From Eudorina sp. 2006-703-Eu-15 (taxonomy: Eukaryota; Chlorophyta; Chlorophyceae; Chlamydomonadales; Volvocaceae), in NCBI GenBank assembly GCA_003117195.1, contig BDSI01000032.1, positions 186,001-250,000 on the forward strand: 64,000 nt of DNA, written 5' to 3'. Under the pieces are notes generated by a model. That model had not been told where the DNA came from. It made no database searches and saw nothing but the letters and a program-made list of their open reading frames with translations. Both the position numbers and the translations under genes were made by a program. Positions 56,803 through 64,000 of this stretch are shown piece by piece. Numbering within the stretch: the first letter of the stretch is position 1; the number at the start of each line of letters is the position of its first letter.

Positions 56803-58232
56803 AATCGTTACACATCTGCCGGGCCGACGCTGGCCGGGGGCGCTAACCCGACCCATACGGGAGACCGCCGAAGCACTCTCCCCTGGATTAGGGGGAAAGG
56901 GGCGTAAGGGGCCTCTGTCCCCTCGATCTCAACCAAGGGCGCGCGCCCGATCCCTGAGTGTGTGTGTGTGTGTGTGTCCCATCCCATCTCGCTGACAAAG
57001 ATTGTGGCAGTCTCCAGGGAGGGTAGGGTGCGTTCTCGCTTCACTGGACGCCTGGTCTCGGCCGCCCGGCCCCCTCTCTTTCCGCCGCCTCCTCTTCTCC
57101 CGTTTCAGACCGCACCTCCCTTTCCTGTCCCTTGCAGGTCCAGCGCAAGTGGCGCACCCGCATGCGGGCCGCCAAGCTGTTGCGCAAGAAGCGGTGGCGG
57201 CAGGACCGCAAGGACGCGCCCGAGTACCCGGACATCTGCGCCAACAAGGCGCTAGTGGTGGAAAAGTGAGCGGGCGGCCGCTGGCGGACGGGCGTGGGGC
57301 CCGGCACCTGTGTCGAGTGCTGCAAGGGGGCTGCGGCCCCTCGCCTCGCCCCTCACCTCGCTGCCCCTCCCCGCCTCCCCTTACCACAACGCCCAACGCC
57401 TGGGTGGTTGTCCTCCCCGCCCGTCACCCCCAGGTACGAGGCCTACCGCGAGGGCCAGCGCGAGGCCGCCAAGGCCTGGGAGCTGGGCCAGCAGGCCCTG
57501 AACCGGAAGCCGGACAAGGCGGAGGTGGCGCGCCGCATGGAGCCGCGCTGGCGCTTCAACCCCAAGTACGCCCCGACCTCCCTGGTGGCGGCCACCAGCG
57601 AGAAGACGGGGCTGCTGGGGCTGGGCAAGAAGGTGGCCCACGTCAATAAGCTGGTCGGGGGCCTGCTCAGGGTGGGCGGCCTGCTGGGCGGCGGCAACGG
57701 AGGCGGTGGCACCGGCGATAGCTGGGCGGGGCGGTCCCCGCAGGCCACCCAGAGCGGCGAGCAGGGCGGCGGCATGTGGGCGTCGCCGGTCAGCCCGGGC
57801 GCAGCCGGGGGCCCCGGGGCCGGGGGCGCGGGACCCGGCGGCGACACCGCCGGGATGATCAGCCCGCTGCCACGGTTGCTGCGCGCAATCACGCAAAGCA
57901 ACGGATCCAGGCTGTCGTACAACGGTGGCGGTGGATGGGGCAGCCCGTCGGGCGCCGCTGCCGCCGCCGCCGCCACCGCAGCGGCGGCGGCAGCGCAGCA
58001 GCAGCAGCAGCAGCAGCAGGCTGAGTACGGCTCCGTGGGCGGCGCGCGTCGCCGTCAGCATGCCGGCATGCTAAGCGTCAACGGCGGGGACGGCGGGGAG
58101 GGCTTTGCCCGGACTTCCCACCAGTCCATGAGCCTCTCGCCCATGGCCCGTCGGCCTCCAGGGATGGTTTCCAATGACGGCAGCCCAGGCGGGACCCTAC
58201 TTTCCGTAGGCCCCAGCCGGGGTAACTGGTGA
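32655..58232 (+). CDS. Giant four-domain voltage-gated cation channel (CAV-type alpha-1)
   Basis: Thirty-three exons close in frame to 12,111 nt (4,036 aa), about twice a typical animal alpha-1 subunit (roughly 2,000 aa). Four homologous S1-S6 repeats are present, each with an Arg-rich S4 and a re-entrant pore, followed by a Cav-type C-terminus with EF-hand-like and IQ-like segments, so the fold is that of the Cav/Nav/NALCN superfamily. Green algae have such channels; Chlamydomonas CAV2 is flagellar and needed for photoshock, but orthology with this gene is not established. Coding starts at the ATG at 32655 (MADKSLPRQGHNGR); exons 32655-32764, 32860-33053 and 33188-34885 encode the N-terminus, and the remaining exons are listed under the domain entries. 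Introns at 50055 and 54997 begin with GC. The pore-locus residues are Thr, Glu, Asn and Asp. A Na+ or mixed-cation pore is possible; ion selectivity cannot be read from sequence. The long linkers are low complexity. Confidence 0.93.
33330..33630 (+). repeat. 48-bp / 16-aa coding tandem repeat in channel N-terminus
   Basis: Five to seven units of consensus RASLEEQQRRSSQERQ are encoded in one frame, with units growing more alike towards the 3' end (LEEQQRRWSQERQ occurs near-identically twice). The unit is highly charged, with Glu/Gln/Arg and predicted helix or coiled coil. Ser in RRSS/RRWS contexts could be basophilic-kinase sites. It lies on the cytoplasmic side, ahead of domain I. Confidence 0.9.
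34690..38440 (+). other. Channel domain I (S1-S6)
   Basis: Encoded by the end of exon 33188-34885, then 35698-35801, 36070-36213, 36583-36681, 37167-37268, 37512-37697 and the start of 38376-40651. S1 is FEMVVTAIIFANCITLCLF; S2 holds FNVCFSFEMLLRVVSM; S4 is RALRALRPLRTITRF, with Arg every third position, very close to animal Cav repeat I. The S5-P loop has four Cys within the 37167-37268 exon and an NYT glycosylation sequon. The pore reads QCLTLTGWVFMMY: the residue at the EEEE locus is Thr (codon 37599-37601). S6 continues into LNLFLAVLKIKF. Confidence 0.9.
35183..35265 (+). repeat. About 30-bp tandem repeat in a channel intron
   Basis: Three imperfect units of the type ACAGCNGCGGTGGANGAGTC, plus spacer, lie in the intron between exons 33188-34885 and 35698-35801. 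The array is multiple of three and open, but it is not bounded by good splice sites and encodes nothing recognisable. Confidence 0.7.
38440..40651 (+). other. Channel I-II cytoplasmic linker, low complexity
   Basis: About 740 residues in one exon, dominated by Gly, Ala, Ser and Pro, with scattered basic Ser-rich stretches (SKSKGSRQMRAVSFRRRESE). Near the 3' end is a Gly-Ser-Lys repeat (SSKGSSKGSGKHSGKDSG). No Cav-beta-binding (AID) motif was recognised just after S6. Animal I-II linkers are usually 100-150 residues. It is probably disordered and regulatory, which is inference. Confidence 0.8.
41230..43566 (+). other. Channel domain II (S1-S6)
   Basis: Exons 41230-41320, 41618-41788, 42473-42792, 43105-43220 and 43523-43566. 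S1 is VFMLFIFINTVLLAMEY; S2-S3 include TSEMIVKLFGMGFWDY; S4 has ARALRVLKALRVLRLFKLFRY. The pore reads LNLENWTNIMY with Glu at the EEEE locus (codon 43136-43138), the only canonical one of the four. S6 is completed in the 44-nt exon (RYIFLTLFLAVTLE). Intron before 43523 ends in a CCCCTA-repeat polypyrimidine tract. Confidence 0.92.
41361..41420 (+). repeat. (CA)n microsatellite in a channel intron
   Basis: About 18 CA dinucleotides from 41361 to 41398, a short break, then more CA to about 41420, in the intron after exon 41230-41320. A GTGC-type simple repeat follows at about 41789-41825 in the next intron. Confidence 0.95.
44103..48540 (+). other. Channel II-III cytoplasmic linker, very long and low complexity
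   Basis: Exons 44103-44242, 44636-44826, 45067-47936 and the 5' part of 48404-48655 encode about 1,100 residues. A short ordered-looking start (AFEAKYDANAVRMGAK) and the segment EGRVNLQKMYNIKQWIDTG are flanked by Gly/Ala/Ser/Pro-rich sequence with poly-Ala runs (around 46818-46850 and 46970-47000). Just before domain III comes a basic patch, KKRFRKRRR. The 2.9-kb exon is unusual for this intron-dense gene. Confidence 0.8.
48540..51793 (+). other. Channel domain III (S1-S6)
   Basis: Exons 48404-48655 (3' part), 49204-49407, 49792-50054, 50590-50708, 51107-51239 and 51632-51793. S1 is FEYTMFALILLNCVSMAL; S4 holds SALRALRAIKPLRLLTR; S5 is VCILFFLIFAILGVQLF. The extracellular loop contains two Cys and NFT/NTT sequons. 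The pore reads TATLNGYTEIM, with Asn at the EEEE locus (codon 51145-51147) and Tyr in place of the usual Trp. S6 is VVCAFTLLNLYVGVIFSQF. The intron between 50054 and 50590 has a GC donor. Confidence 0.92.
52126..52178 (+). repeat. 16-bp tandem repeat (CCTCGCCCCACTCCCA) x3
   Basis: Three head-to-tail units lie about 50 bp upstream of the acceptor of the channel exon starting at 52227. They form most of its C-rich tract. Simple slippage array. Confidence 0.85.
52227..54996 (+). other. Channel domain IV (S1-S6)
   Basis: Exons 52227-52404, 52859-52939, 53299-53424, 53938-54153 and 54754-54996. The III-IV linker is short, as in animal channels. S1 is FDLFILLIILINVGFLAA; S3 is LDFLLLVLGILDLIVSML; S4 holds LRVLRIFRVLRLIGLVR; S5 is GLFFFMYAYVGMYLFG. 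The pore reads RVATGDNWTGIM with Asp at the EEEE locus (codon 54787-54789). S6 is LLVYVILLNLFTAVIIETF. Confidence 0.92.
54166..54232 (+). repeat. G-rich tandem repeat (GGGGCCGGGCGGGTTGGTGGGTGG)
   Basis: Almost three imperfect units of about 24 bp lie directly after the donor of the channel intron 54154-54753. The array is strand-asymmetric and G-quadruplex-prone in the transcript. Confidence 0.8.
55593..58232 (+). other. Channel C-terminal cytoplasmic region (EF-hand-like, IQ-like, polyQ)
   Basis: Exons 55593-55735, 56125-56228, 56455-56558, 57138-57265 and 57434-58232. ALEDFVTLWSEYDDGSGTI followed by RLDPPLGLG matches the Cav post-S6 EF-hand region and its PPLGFG motif. VQRKWRTRMRAAKLLRKK fits an IQ-type calmodulin-binding helix. 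The last exon is Gly/Ala-rich and carries an eight-Gln run near 57996-58019. The reading frame ends in TGA at 58230-58232. Calmodulin control is therefore likely but inferred. Confidence 0.88.
56769..56978 (+). repeat. Dispersed repeat, copy 2, between two GT tracts (channel intron)
   Basis: The core, about 56816-56956, matches the copy at 29332-29476 in order and orientation (GACCGCCGAAGCACTCTCCC, GTAAGGGGCCT, AAGGGCGCGC). It is flanked by (GT)n at 56769-56799 and 56957-56978. It lies in the intron between exons 56455-56558 and 57138-57265. No open frame of note. Confidence 0.85.
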
Positions 58233-61200
58233 AAGGCACTAGCCCACTCGGCAGGTTGCGCAGGGAAGGACAGGGGCGTGTGGAGGACCTGTCCAACCTA
58301 ACGCGGACCAACTGCGGAGGGGCATTGCAGGGGCTGGGTTGCACAGCCCATCCTGGGCTGCTGCTGAGTGTGGTGGGACGCCACACGGGTGCGGCGCGGT
58401 GCTGGGTTGCTAGCGTGGGCGTACTTCAGACGGCAGACCCGGCAGCTGCTGGCCTCGCCTCGCCGTGGAGAGGGCCCGCGGGTCGCCCAATGGCGACAGG
58501 CCTGGGGTTAAGGGTTCAACGGCGACAGGGCTGCCAGTTTACCGGAGGCCGGCGCCAGCTTGGCGGTTCAAGAATAAAGAGGCCCAACGGGCCCATCGGC
58601 GCCGGAGCCGCGAGGTGGAGGACTTGATTTCATTAGAGGCCAAAGGCCGGCGATCTGGGTGAGTATGAGCAGCGTTCAGGGACTCGAGGACGGGAGGGAG
58701 GCGCTGGAGCGATGCGCATTCATTGAGACGAGGGTGAGGCGAGCTGAGGCCGAGCCGAGGGGAGGGCAGGGGAGGCAGGGGGTGCAGGGGAGGGGAGGGC
58801 AGGCACCGAAGATGTCGGGGACCAATCACTTGGAAGGGACAACCTGAGGGGAGGGGAGGGCAGGGGAGGGGAGGGGATCAGCGCTGTTTGCTGCCGTCGA
58901 GGAAGAAGAATTCATTCGATGGAGGCCGCCGTCGCCATCGCGACCTGTGTCGAAGTGGAGGGGAGTGGGCCCATCTTTCCCTCCGACGGCAGAGCAGGGC
59001 AGGGCAGGGCAGGGCAGGGCAGGGTGGTGACGCTGCCGTCATCGCTGCTGCAGAAGATCGTGCCCCCCGCCGATGCCGTGGAGGTCGCTGCGGGCCCCAG
59101 TGTGCGTGTGGTTCCCAACGTTTAATGAATTCTATTCGGGCTGGCTGGCTGGCGGTCTCTGCTGCCTCAGGTGGCGCGCATACGAAAGAATTCGGGTTGT
59201 CTAGGACATCTCATCGTACCTCGAGACGGGTGTGTGGGAGGGGCACAGCCGCAGTGCGGATCAGCTCCAACAGCTGGGCGCACCGTGTTGAGCAGGGCAT
59301 CCTGCCGATGTGCGAGTGGTATACATACCCATGTGTGCGTGGCTCTGTGGATCGATAGTGGGTGCGCGCGCACGCGTTGGGTGTATCTTTCTTCGGGGGG
59401 CGACCGACCGGCACGAACCCGTTATTAGACGTTGCGCGGCAGGCCGTGTTTACGAAATGCGTTTTCGCTGTCTTGGGCGATGGGCGATGGTCACGAGAGC
59501 TTGCACGCCGGTCCTGATGGAGACGGAATAATAGTCGGGGGTTGGGGGCGCAGCTCCATTCGCGATGTGCTTACACTCGGGACCTGCATCTTCGGGTTTC
59601 TCTTGCTTGTAGGCGTGGCTGTACTGAGGGGTGTGCGTGTGTGTTATCGTTGCATATATCTCGCCCAGTCTGAACGCTGACCGGGGCAGCTGCTCTTGCC
59701 CTTGTGTGCGCGCGTGTGTGTGGCATCTCACGTTGGTTGTGGGCGTTAGGAGTGCTGCCAATGAAGGCGGTCGCTGTGTCCAGGGGGTCACAACGACAGA
59801 CAGCAATTGCACAACAACCAACACCTTTCACTGCCGCTGTGGCGCTATGAGGTTTTACCTCGCCCTCCTGCTGCCTACCTGCCTGCCTACCAAACACATC
59901 TGTCTGACGACCTGTGCGCGTGTATCCTAGGATGGCGAGGATGGGGATGCACCCTGCATCGCTGACTGATGCCCAGATGCACCGCGTAAGTCTGACTTCG
60001 ACGATGAGCATGACACGACGTGAAACGGTTGCGCCGTGGCGACGGGTCTGGCCTTGGTTCGCTTGTGGATTGCTTTTGGCTGCGTGGTGGCTGTGCCGGC
60101 TGCGTTATTCCGCCATTCATTGCCCAGTTCTCTTGGGGTGCGACTGCGACTGGGGCAAAGCTGATAAGTGATAACCAATATGGACTATTATTCTGATGGA
60201 TTTTGCCGCCGTCCCTGGGCACGGTTCGATCCCCGAGGAGCGCAGGAGTGCGGGGCTGAGGGTGATGCGCGTACGTACGGATTGTTGGTGCGTACTCTGT
60301 GAACTCGGCTGATTTCCTGGTGTGCTTTCTTCCTCACTTCACGCGGGGTGAAACGAGATGCCAATGACGACCGACAACTGAAGGAGTGTTGGATGTCGAC
60401 AACGACGTGTAGTGGGATGGCACCCAAGCGGCTAGCACCGCTTTTGGACATTTATTGGCGTGCGCAGTCGCAGATAGTACAGTATCCCCTATACATTTCA
60501 TGTTACGCGCGACGGGACTGTGTACGTGCTCGAGAGTGTGTGACTCAGTTTTCTTGTTACGGCATGGCTGCACAGGCGCTGGTGATTGATGACGGTGACC
60601 GGGCAGGTTTGTGCTGGTTCTCCGGAAGGCTTGTTTTCTGGTCCTTGTGACTTGCTTGTTCCCGATCAGGATGGCTCCCAGGACGAGCTCTTGCGAAGGT
60701 AACCAGCCCAGGGAAACACATCTCGACACAGGACGGACCCTTGGGTGGCGGCCGCGACACGAGTACAACTTGGGCGTGGGGCTACCACTATGCCATGGTC
60801 TCCGGCACCGGGAATTGCATGTGCCAAAGCATTCCACGCAGCATGCTCCAAGGGCCATCATCCTTGCGTATTTAAGTGTATGCCGAAAGGTTTCTTAGGG
60901 CCAACGGTCGAGCGCGGAGGCTGTCTCACAATCCCCGAACCACATAACTGCGCCGCTTTGAATAAGCATGCTCGAATAGAGTCGCTTTAGCATAGTTGCC
61001 GTGGGAACAAAAGCCACGCGCAGATATCTTTGAAGATATATATACCTGCTTCAAGGGCTTTGTCCGGGACTTTCCTTCTGCTCATGATTTCTGGCTAAGG
61101 TAGTATATAATATGAATTACTATGTCAGATTAGTCAGGCTCATATTGTGAGGGAGTCTCCGTCATCGCTCGTCCCCAACGCAACTGCCCGGCATCGTACC

Positions 61201-61638
61201 GTTCCGAAGTTGTGTCTTCTCTGCAGGTTGCTATACAGATCTATTATGTACATAATACTTACAAACAACCGCAAGTGACCAGTAGTGTGAGTTTACTCCG
61301 CGTCGTCATAACACAGGCAACAGCCAGCATTTCGCACGGAAGTTAACCGAATTACTCTAATGAGATTGTGTGTCGACATTTCGACGCTGTTGATGATCTG
61401 GTGTTCTGATCACTAGGTTGCCTGCATACGCGCGGTTCCCCCTCGGGTCACCTCAGCGCCTACAGTCTAGCCAGATGGCTCATGAATTACTATACAAGCA
61501 GCCGGCATTGGAACCTTACGTATAGAGCGCCGGGGCGGCCGATGCTAGAGGATTTGGAGCAAGAAGGCGTAGGGTGAGCCAACCCCGCCTGTTGCTCTGG
61601 GGCAGTCACAGGCATGCACTTTCGTTGCATATGATATT
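58233..61638. other. Spacer between channel and MATE genes; 3' UTR and simple repeats
   Basis: No supported gene. The first 700 bp probably include the channel 3' UTR. G-rich arrays follow at about 58740-58880 (GGGGAGGGCAG-type) and 58995-59022 (GGGCA units), both strongly strand-biased and G-quadruplex-prone. From about 60,900 to 61,600 the sequence is AT-richer, with TATATA stretches near 61036 and 61105, and may include the MATE promoter. Reading frames in this interval are short and unrecognised. Confidence 0.6.
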
Positions 61639-64000
61639 ATGAAGGATGTCGAACTATGCTGCAGAGGCACAAACAACCGGCACAGGAGCAAATTCAGGGA
61701 ACAAGCAATCAATGGATACGACTCAACCATGAAAATGAAGTCGCCCTCGCCTAAAAAGGCTGTAAGCACATGGACCTCTGTGGCGACAAGGTGCGCTCTT
61801 ATGTTACGGAGCATGTGGGTTGGCAATGGGTCACAATTTCGCGGCCTGCAGGTTATGGGCGCTTGCATGGCCCCTTTCGGGGATGGAAGTGATGACGTTT
61901 GCAAAGGAGCTCATCATTACGGCGTTCGTGGGTCACCTAGGGCCTGTGGAGCTGTCGTCGCTGGTGTTGTCTCAGACGCTGTACAATGTCAGCGGGAACG
62001 CACCGATGCTCGGCGTGGTGACGGCAATGGAAACATTCTGCGGGCAAGCCTACGGAGCTAAAAAGTACGCGACCGTTGGGGTCGTGACCCAACGCGCGCT
62101 GGTGATCACAACCATCTTCAACTTGCTTTGCATAGCAATGTGGGGCAAGGCGGAATCACTGATGCTAGCCATGGGCCAGGACCCGCATATTGCGAAGGCG
62201 GCGGGGCGCTTCACTATGCTGCTCAGCCCGTGCCTTGTGCTCGACGGCTTCGAGCAGTGCCTACGGCGTTACCTAGCGTCGCAGTCCGTCGTGCAGCCGC
62301 TCATGTACGTTACGTTTATCGCTACGCTCTTGACGCCGCTATACCTCTGGTACTTCATATTCAGGTGGGTATCGGGGTGTGTGGCAGGGTGGGTGCGTGG
62401 CGACAGGGCAAGTACGTGGTTTGGGGTGGTGTTGGCCAAGCTGTTGCAGCTATGCACGCTGAGAGATGCTCGCGCATTGGGGCCCAGCTCTGGCTGCCTC
62501 AAGCGGCAATAGCATGATGTTGACCTTCGCCGTTTGACTGCTCAAATACCTAGCGTGTGACTCTGCCAAGCTGTCTTCTTGTCCCGGCGACGCAGATGCG
62601 CATGGGGCTTCGACGGCGCGGCCGTGGCGTGGGCGTGCGTGCAGGCGAGCTCGTGCTTGGGATTGCTGCTCTTTACGCTTTATTACACGTACGGCCAGGA
62701 GCCGTCGAAGCGGACCTGGACGGGATGGAGCCGGGAGTGTCTTACCGACTGGCCCCTGTACATCCGGGTGGCAATTCCTTCCGCGGTCATGATCTGTCTT
62801 GACTGGTGGACCTTTGAGGTAAGTTTCTGGTATTGAAGAGCTCGGGTGTCCAGGACGAAGAAGGCGAGGCTCAACTGCTGGCGGTGTGCCAACAGCGAAT
62901 TCCCTGACAGTGCAGAGTGTCTAGTACGTGCCAGCCGAAAGCGACGTGCAAGCGTTATCATTAGAACGAACTTTAGTTGCGTCATTGCTAGTTTGGGAGT
63001 TAGGAGGTTGGATTTGGGATTTGGGAATTGCTAAGTGGGATCATTTGCCGTGCTATTACCGTGTTGGGCCCGGGTACCGTCCCTCCTGAAACATCAATAC
63101 GTGTACACTGTATATGCCAAGGTGTCATTGGAAACATACAAGGCGCAAATGGGCAGGGCCACACGGTAACCCCCATGACAGACCAGCATAACATTGCGGA
63201 ATGTTCTAGACACGCGGGATGCCCTGCGCGCGTGTATTGAGGGGCTGTGCTCATGGGGGGTTTAAAATGAGGCGTGTTCGTCCGGTAGCGCTCTTGCAAG
63301 CGCGGATCGGACCGAACCCAAAATCAATTACCACCGCGTCACTCGATTGCGGGTGACGATTGCGGGGACAGCTACTGCAGCAGAATGGTTACAGGGTCTG
63401 TCCGACACACGATGATACACCTAGTGACGTCGGAAATTCCAGCGCGGTATGCTGAAGAACCATGCATTGATATGTCTGCCATCCCTGCACTTCGCAGATA
63501 ATCGTCATGCTGTCGGGTCTGTTGCCGCGGCCCGAGATGACGATGTCCATGATGGGCATCACCTTCAACATACATGCACTGTGCTTTTTCGCTGCCCACG
63601 GGCTCAGCGGAGCCGTGAGCACGCGTGTCGGCAATGAGCTCGGTGAGACAACTGACAAAATCGTATACGTGCACACGTGTTGTGGCCGCGCACGGGAGCA
63701 ATGAAGGGAATTCAAATTCAGGTCGCGGCGGGCCTTAGGCAGTCGGTGCATGCCGTGTCTTGCAGCGTGACCACTCACACACGCGACCGAGCATGACCGT
63801 CGTGCCTGCCCTGTCCTGAGGGATCCCATAGGACTGGTCGACGACAAATGCAGATGATCCTGACTACCTGAAGGTGATTGCAAATCGGTAACGGCGCTCT
63901 TCTGAATGTCCGCTGTCGTCCTGTTGCACCATGACTATCCGCAGGTGCCAGCCGACCTCGACAGGCATGGCTGAACACACAAGTGTCCGTGTTGATGGGC
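61639..64000 (+). CDS. MATE-family multidrug/toxin extrusion transporter, 3' partial
   Basis: MATE proteins are 12-helix cation-coupled antiporters that export organic cations and metabolites. Exons: 61639-61790 (start at 61639, or at the in-frame ATG at 61729, which gives MKMKSPSPKKAVSTW), 61852-62364, 62596-62818, 63498-63642 and 63945 to the window edge; phases agree throughout. The N-terminal motif LWALAWPLSGMEVMTFAKEL opens the first helix. Family blocks are VGHLGPVELSSLVL, ETFCGQAYGAKKY, FEQCLRRYLASQSVVQP, the TDWPLYIRVAIPSAVMICLDWWTFE segment at the start of the second half, and GLSGAVSTRVGNELGA near the end. This resembles eukaryotic (plant DTX/animal MATE) members. About 333 of an expected 450-550 residues are present; the remaining helices lie outside. 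Substrate cannot be inferred. Confidence 0.92.

Overview
This is a GC-rich, intron-dense nuclear window from a eukaryote, most likely a chlorophycean green alga of the Chlamydomonas/Volvox kind. The grounds are G/C-biased third codon positions, many short introns, TGTAA motifs downstream of stop codons where green algae place their polyadenylation signal, long Gly/Ala/Ser/Gln runs, and a four-domain voltage-gated channel, which land plants lack. No tRNA, rRNA, CRISPR array or intact transposon was seen. Six gene models are supported. Exon edges were read by hand from GT/GC-AG boundaries, and reading phase closes in every complete model.

Layout: (1) 66-7757, minus, BMS1, the GTPase of 40S ribosome biogenesis; its C-terminus lies beyond the left edge. 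(2) 8520-18343, plus, cohesin subunit SMC3, 28 exons, 1,292 aa, complete, divergent from BMS1. (3) 18344-21376, a gene-free convergent 3' region. (4) 21377-24860, minus, a torsin/Clp-like AAA+ ATPase, 7 exons, 460 aa. (5) 25331-30489, plus, an M16 zinc metallopeptidase with a plastid-lumen-type N-terminus, 12 exons, up to 686 aa, divergent from the AAA+ gene. (6) 32655-58232, plus, a very large four-domain voltage-gated cation channel, 33 exons, 4,036 aa. (7) 58233-61638, a repeat-rich spacer. (8) 61639-64000, plus, a MATE-family transporter cut by the right edge.

The genes do not form a pathway; they look like ordinary neighbours in a compact algal genome. The channel is the most interesting locus. 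Its four pore-locus residues read Thr/Glu/Asn/Asp instead of the Glu ring of animal calcium channels. Its intracellular linkers reach about 740 and 1,100 residues. Its N-terminus carries a 48-bp/16-aa tandem repeat. Its introns hold several copies of a short repeat, one inverted, plus one copy of a longer dispersed repeat that also sits in an intron of the M16 gene.
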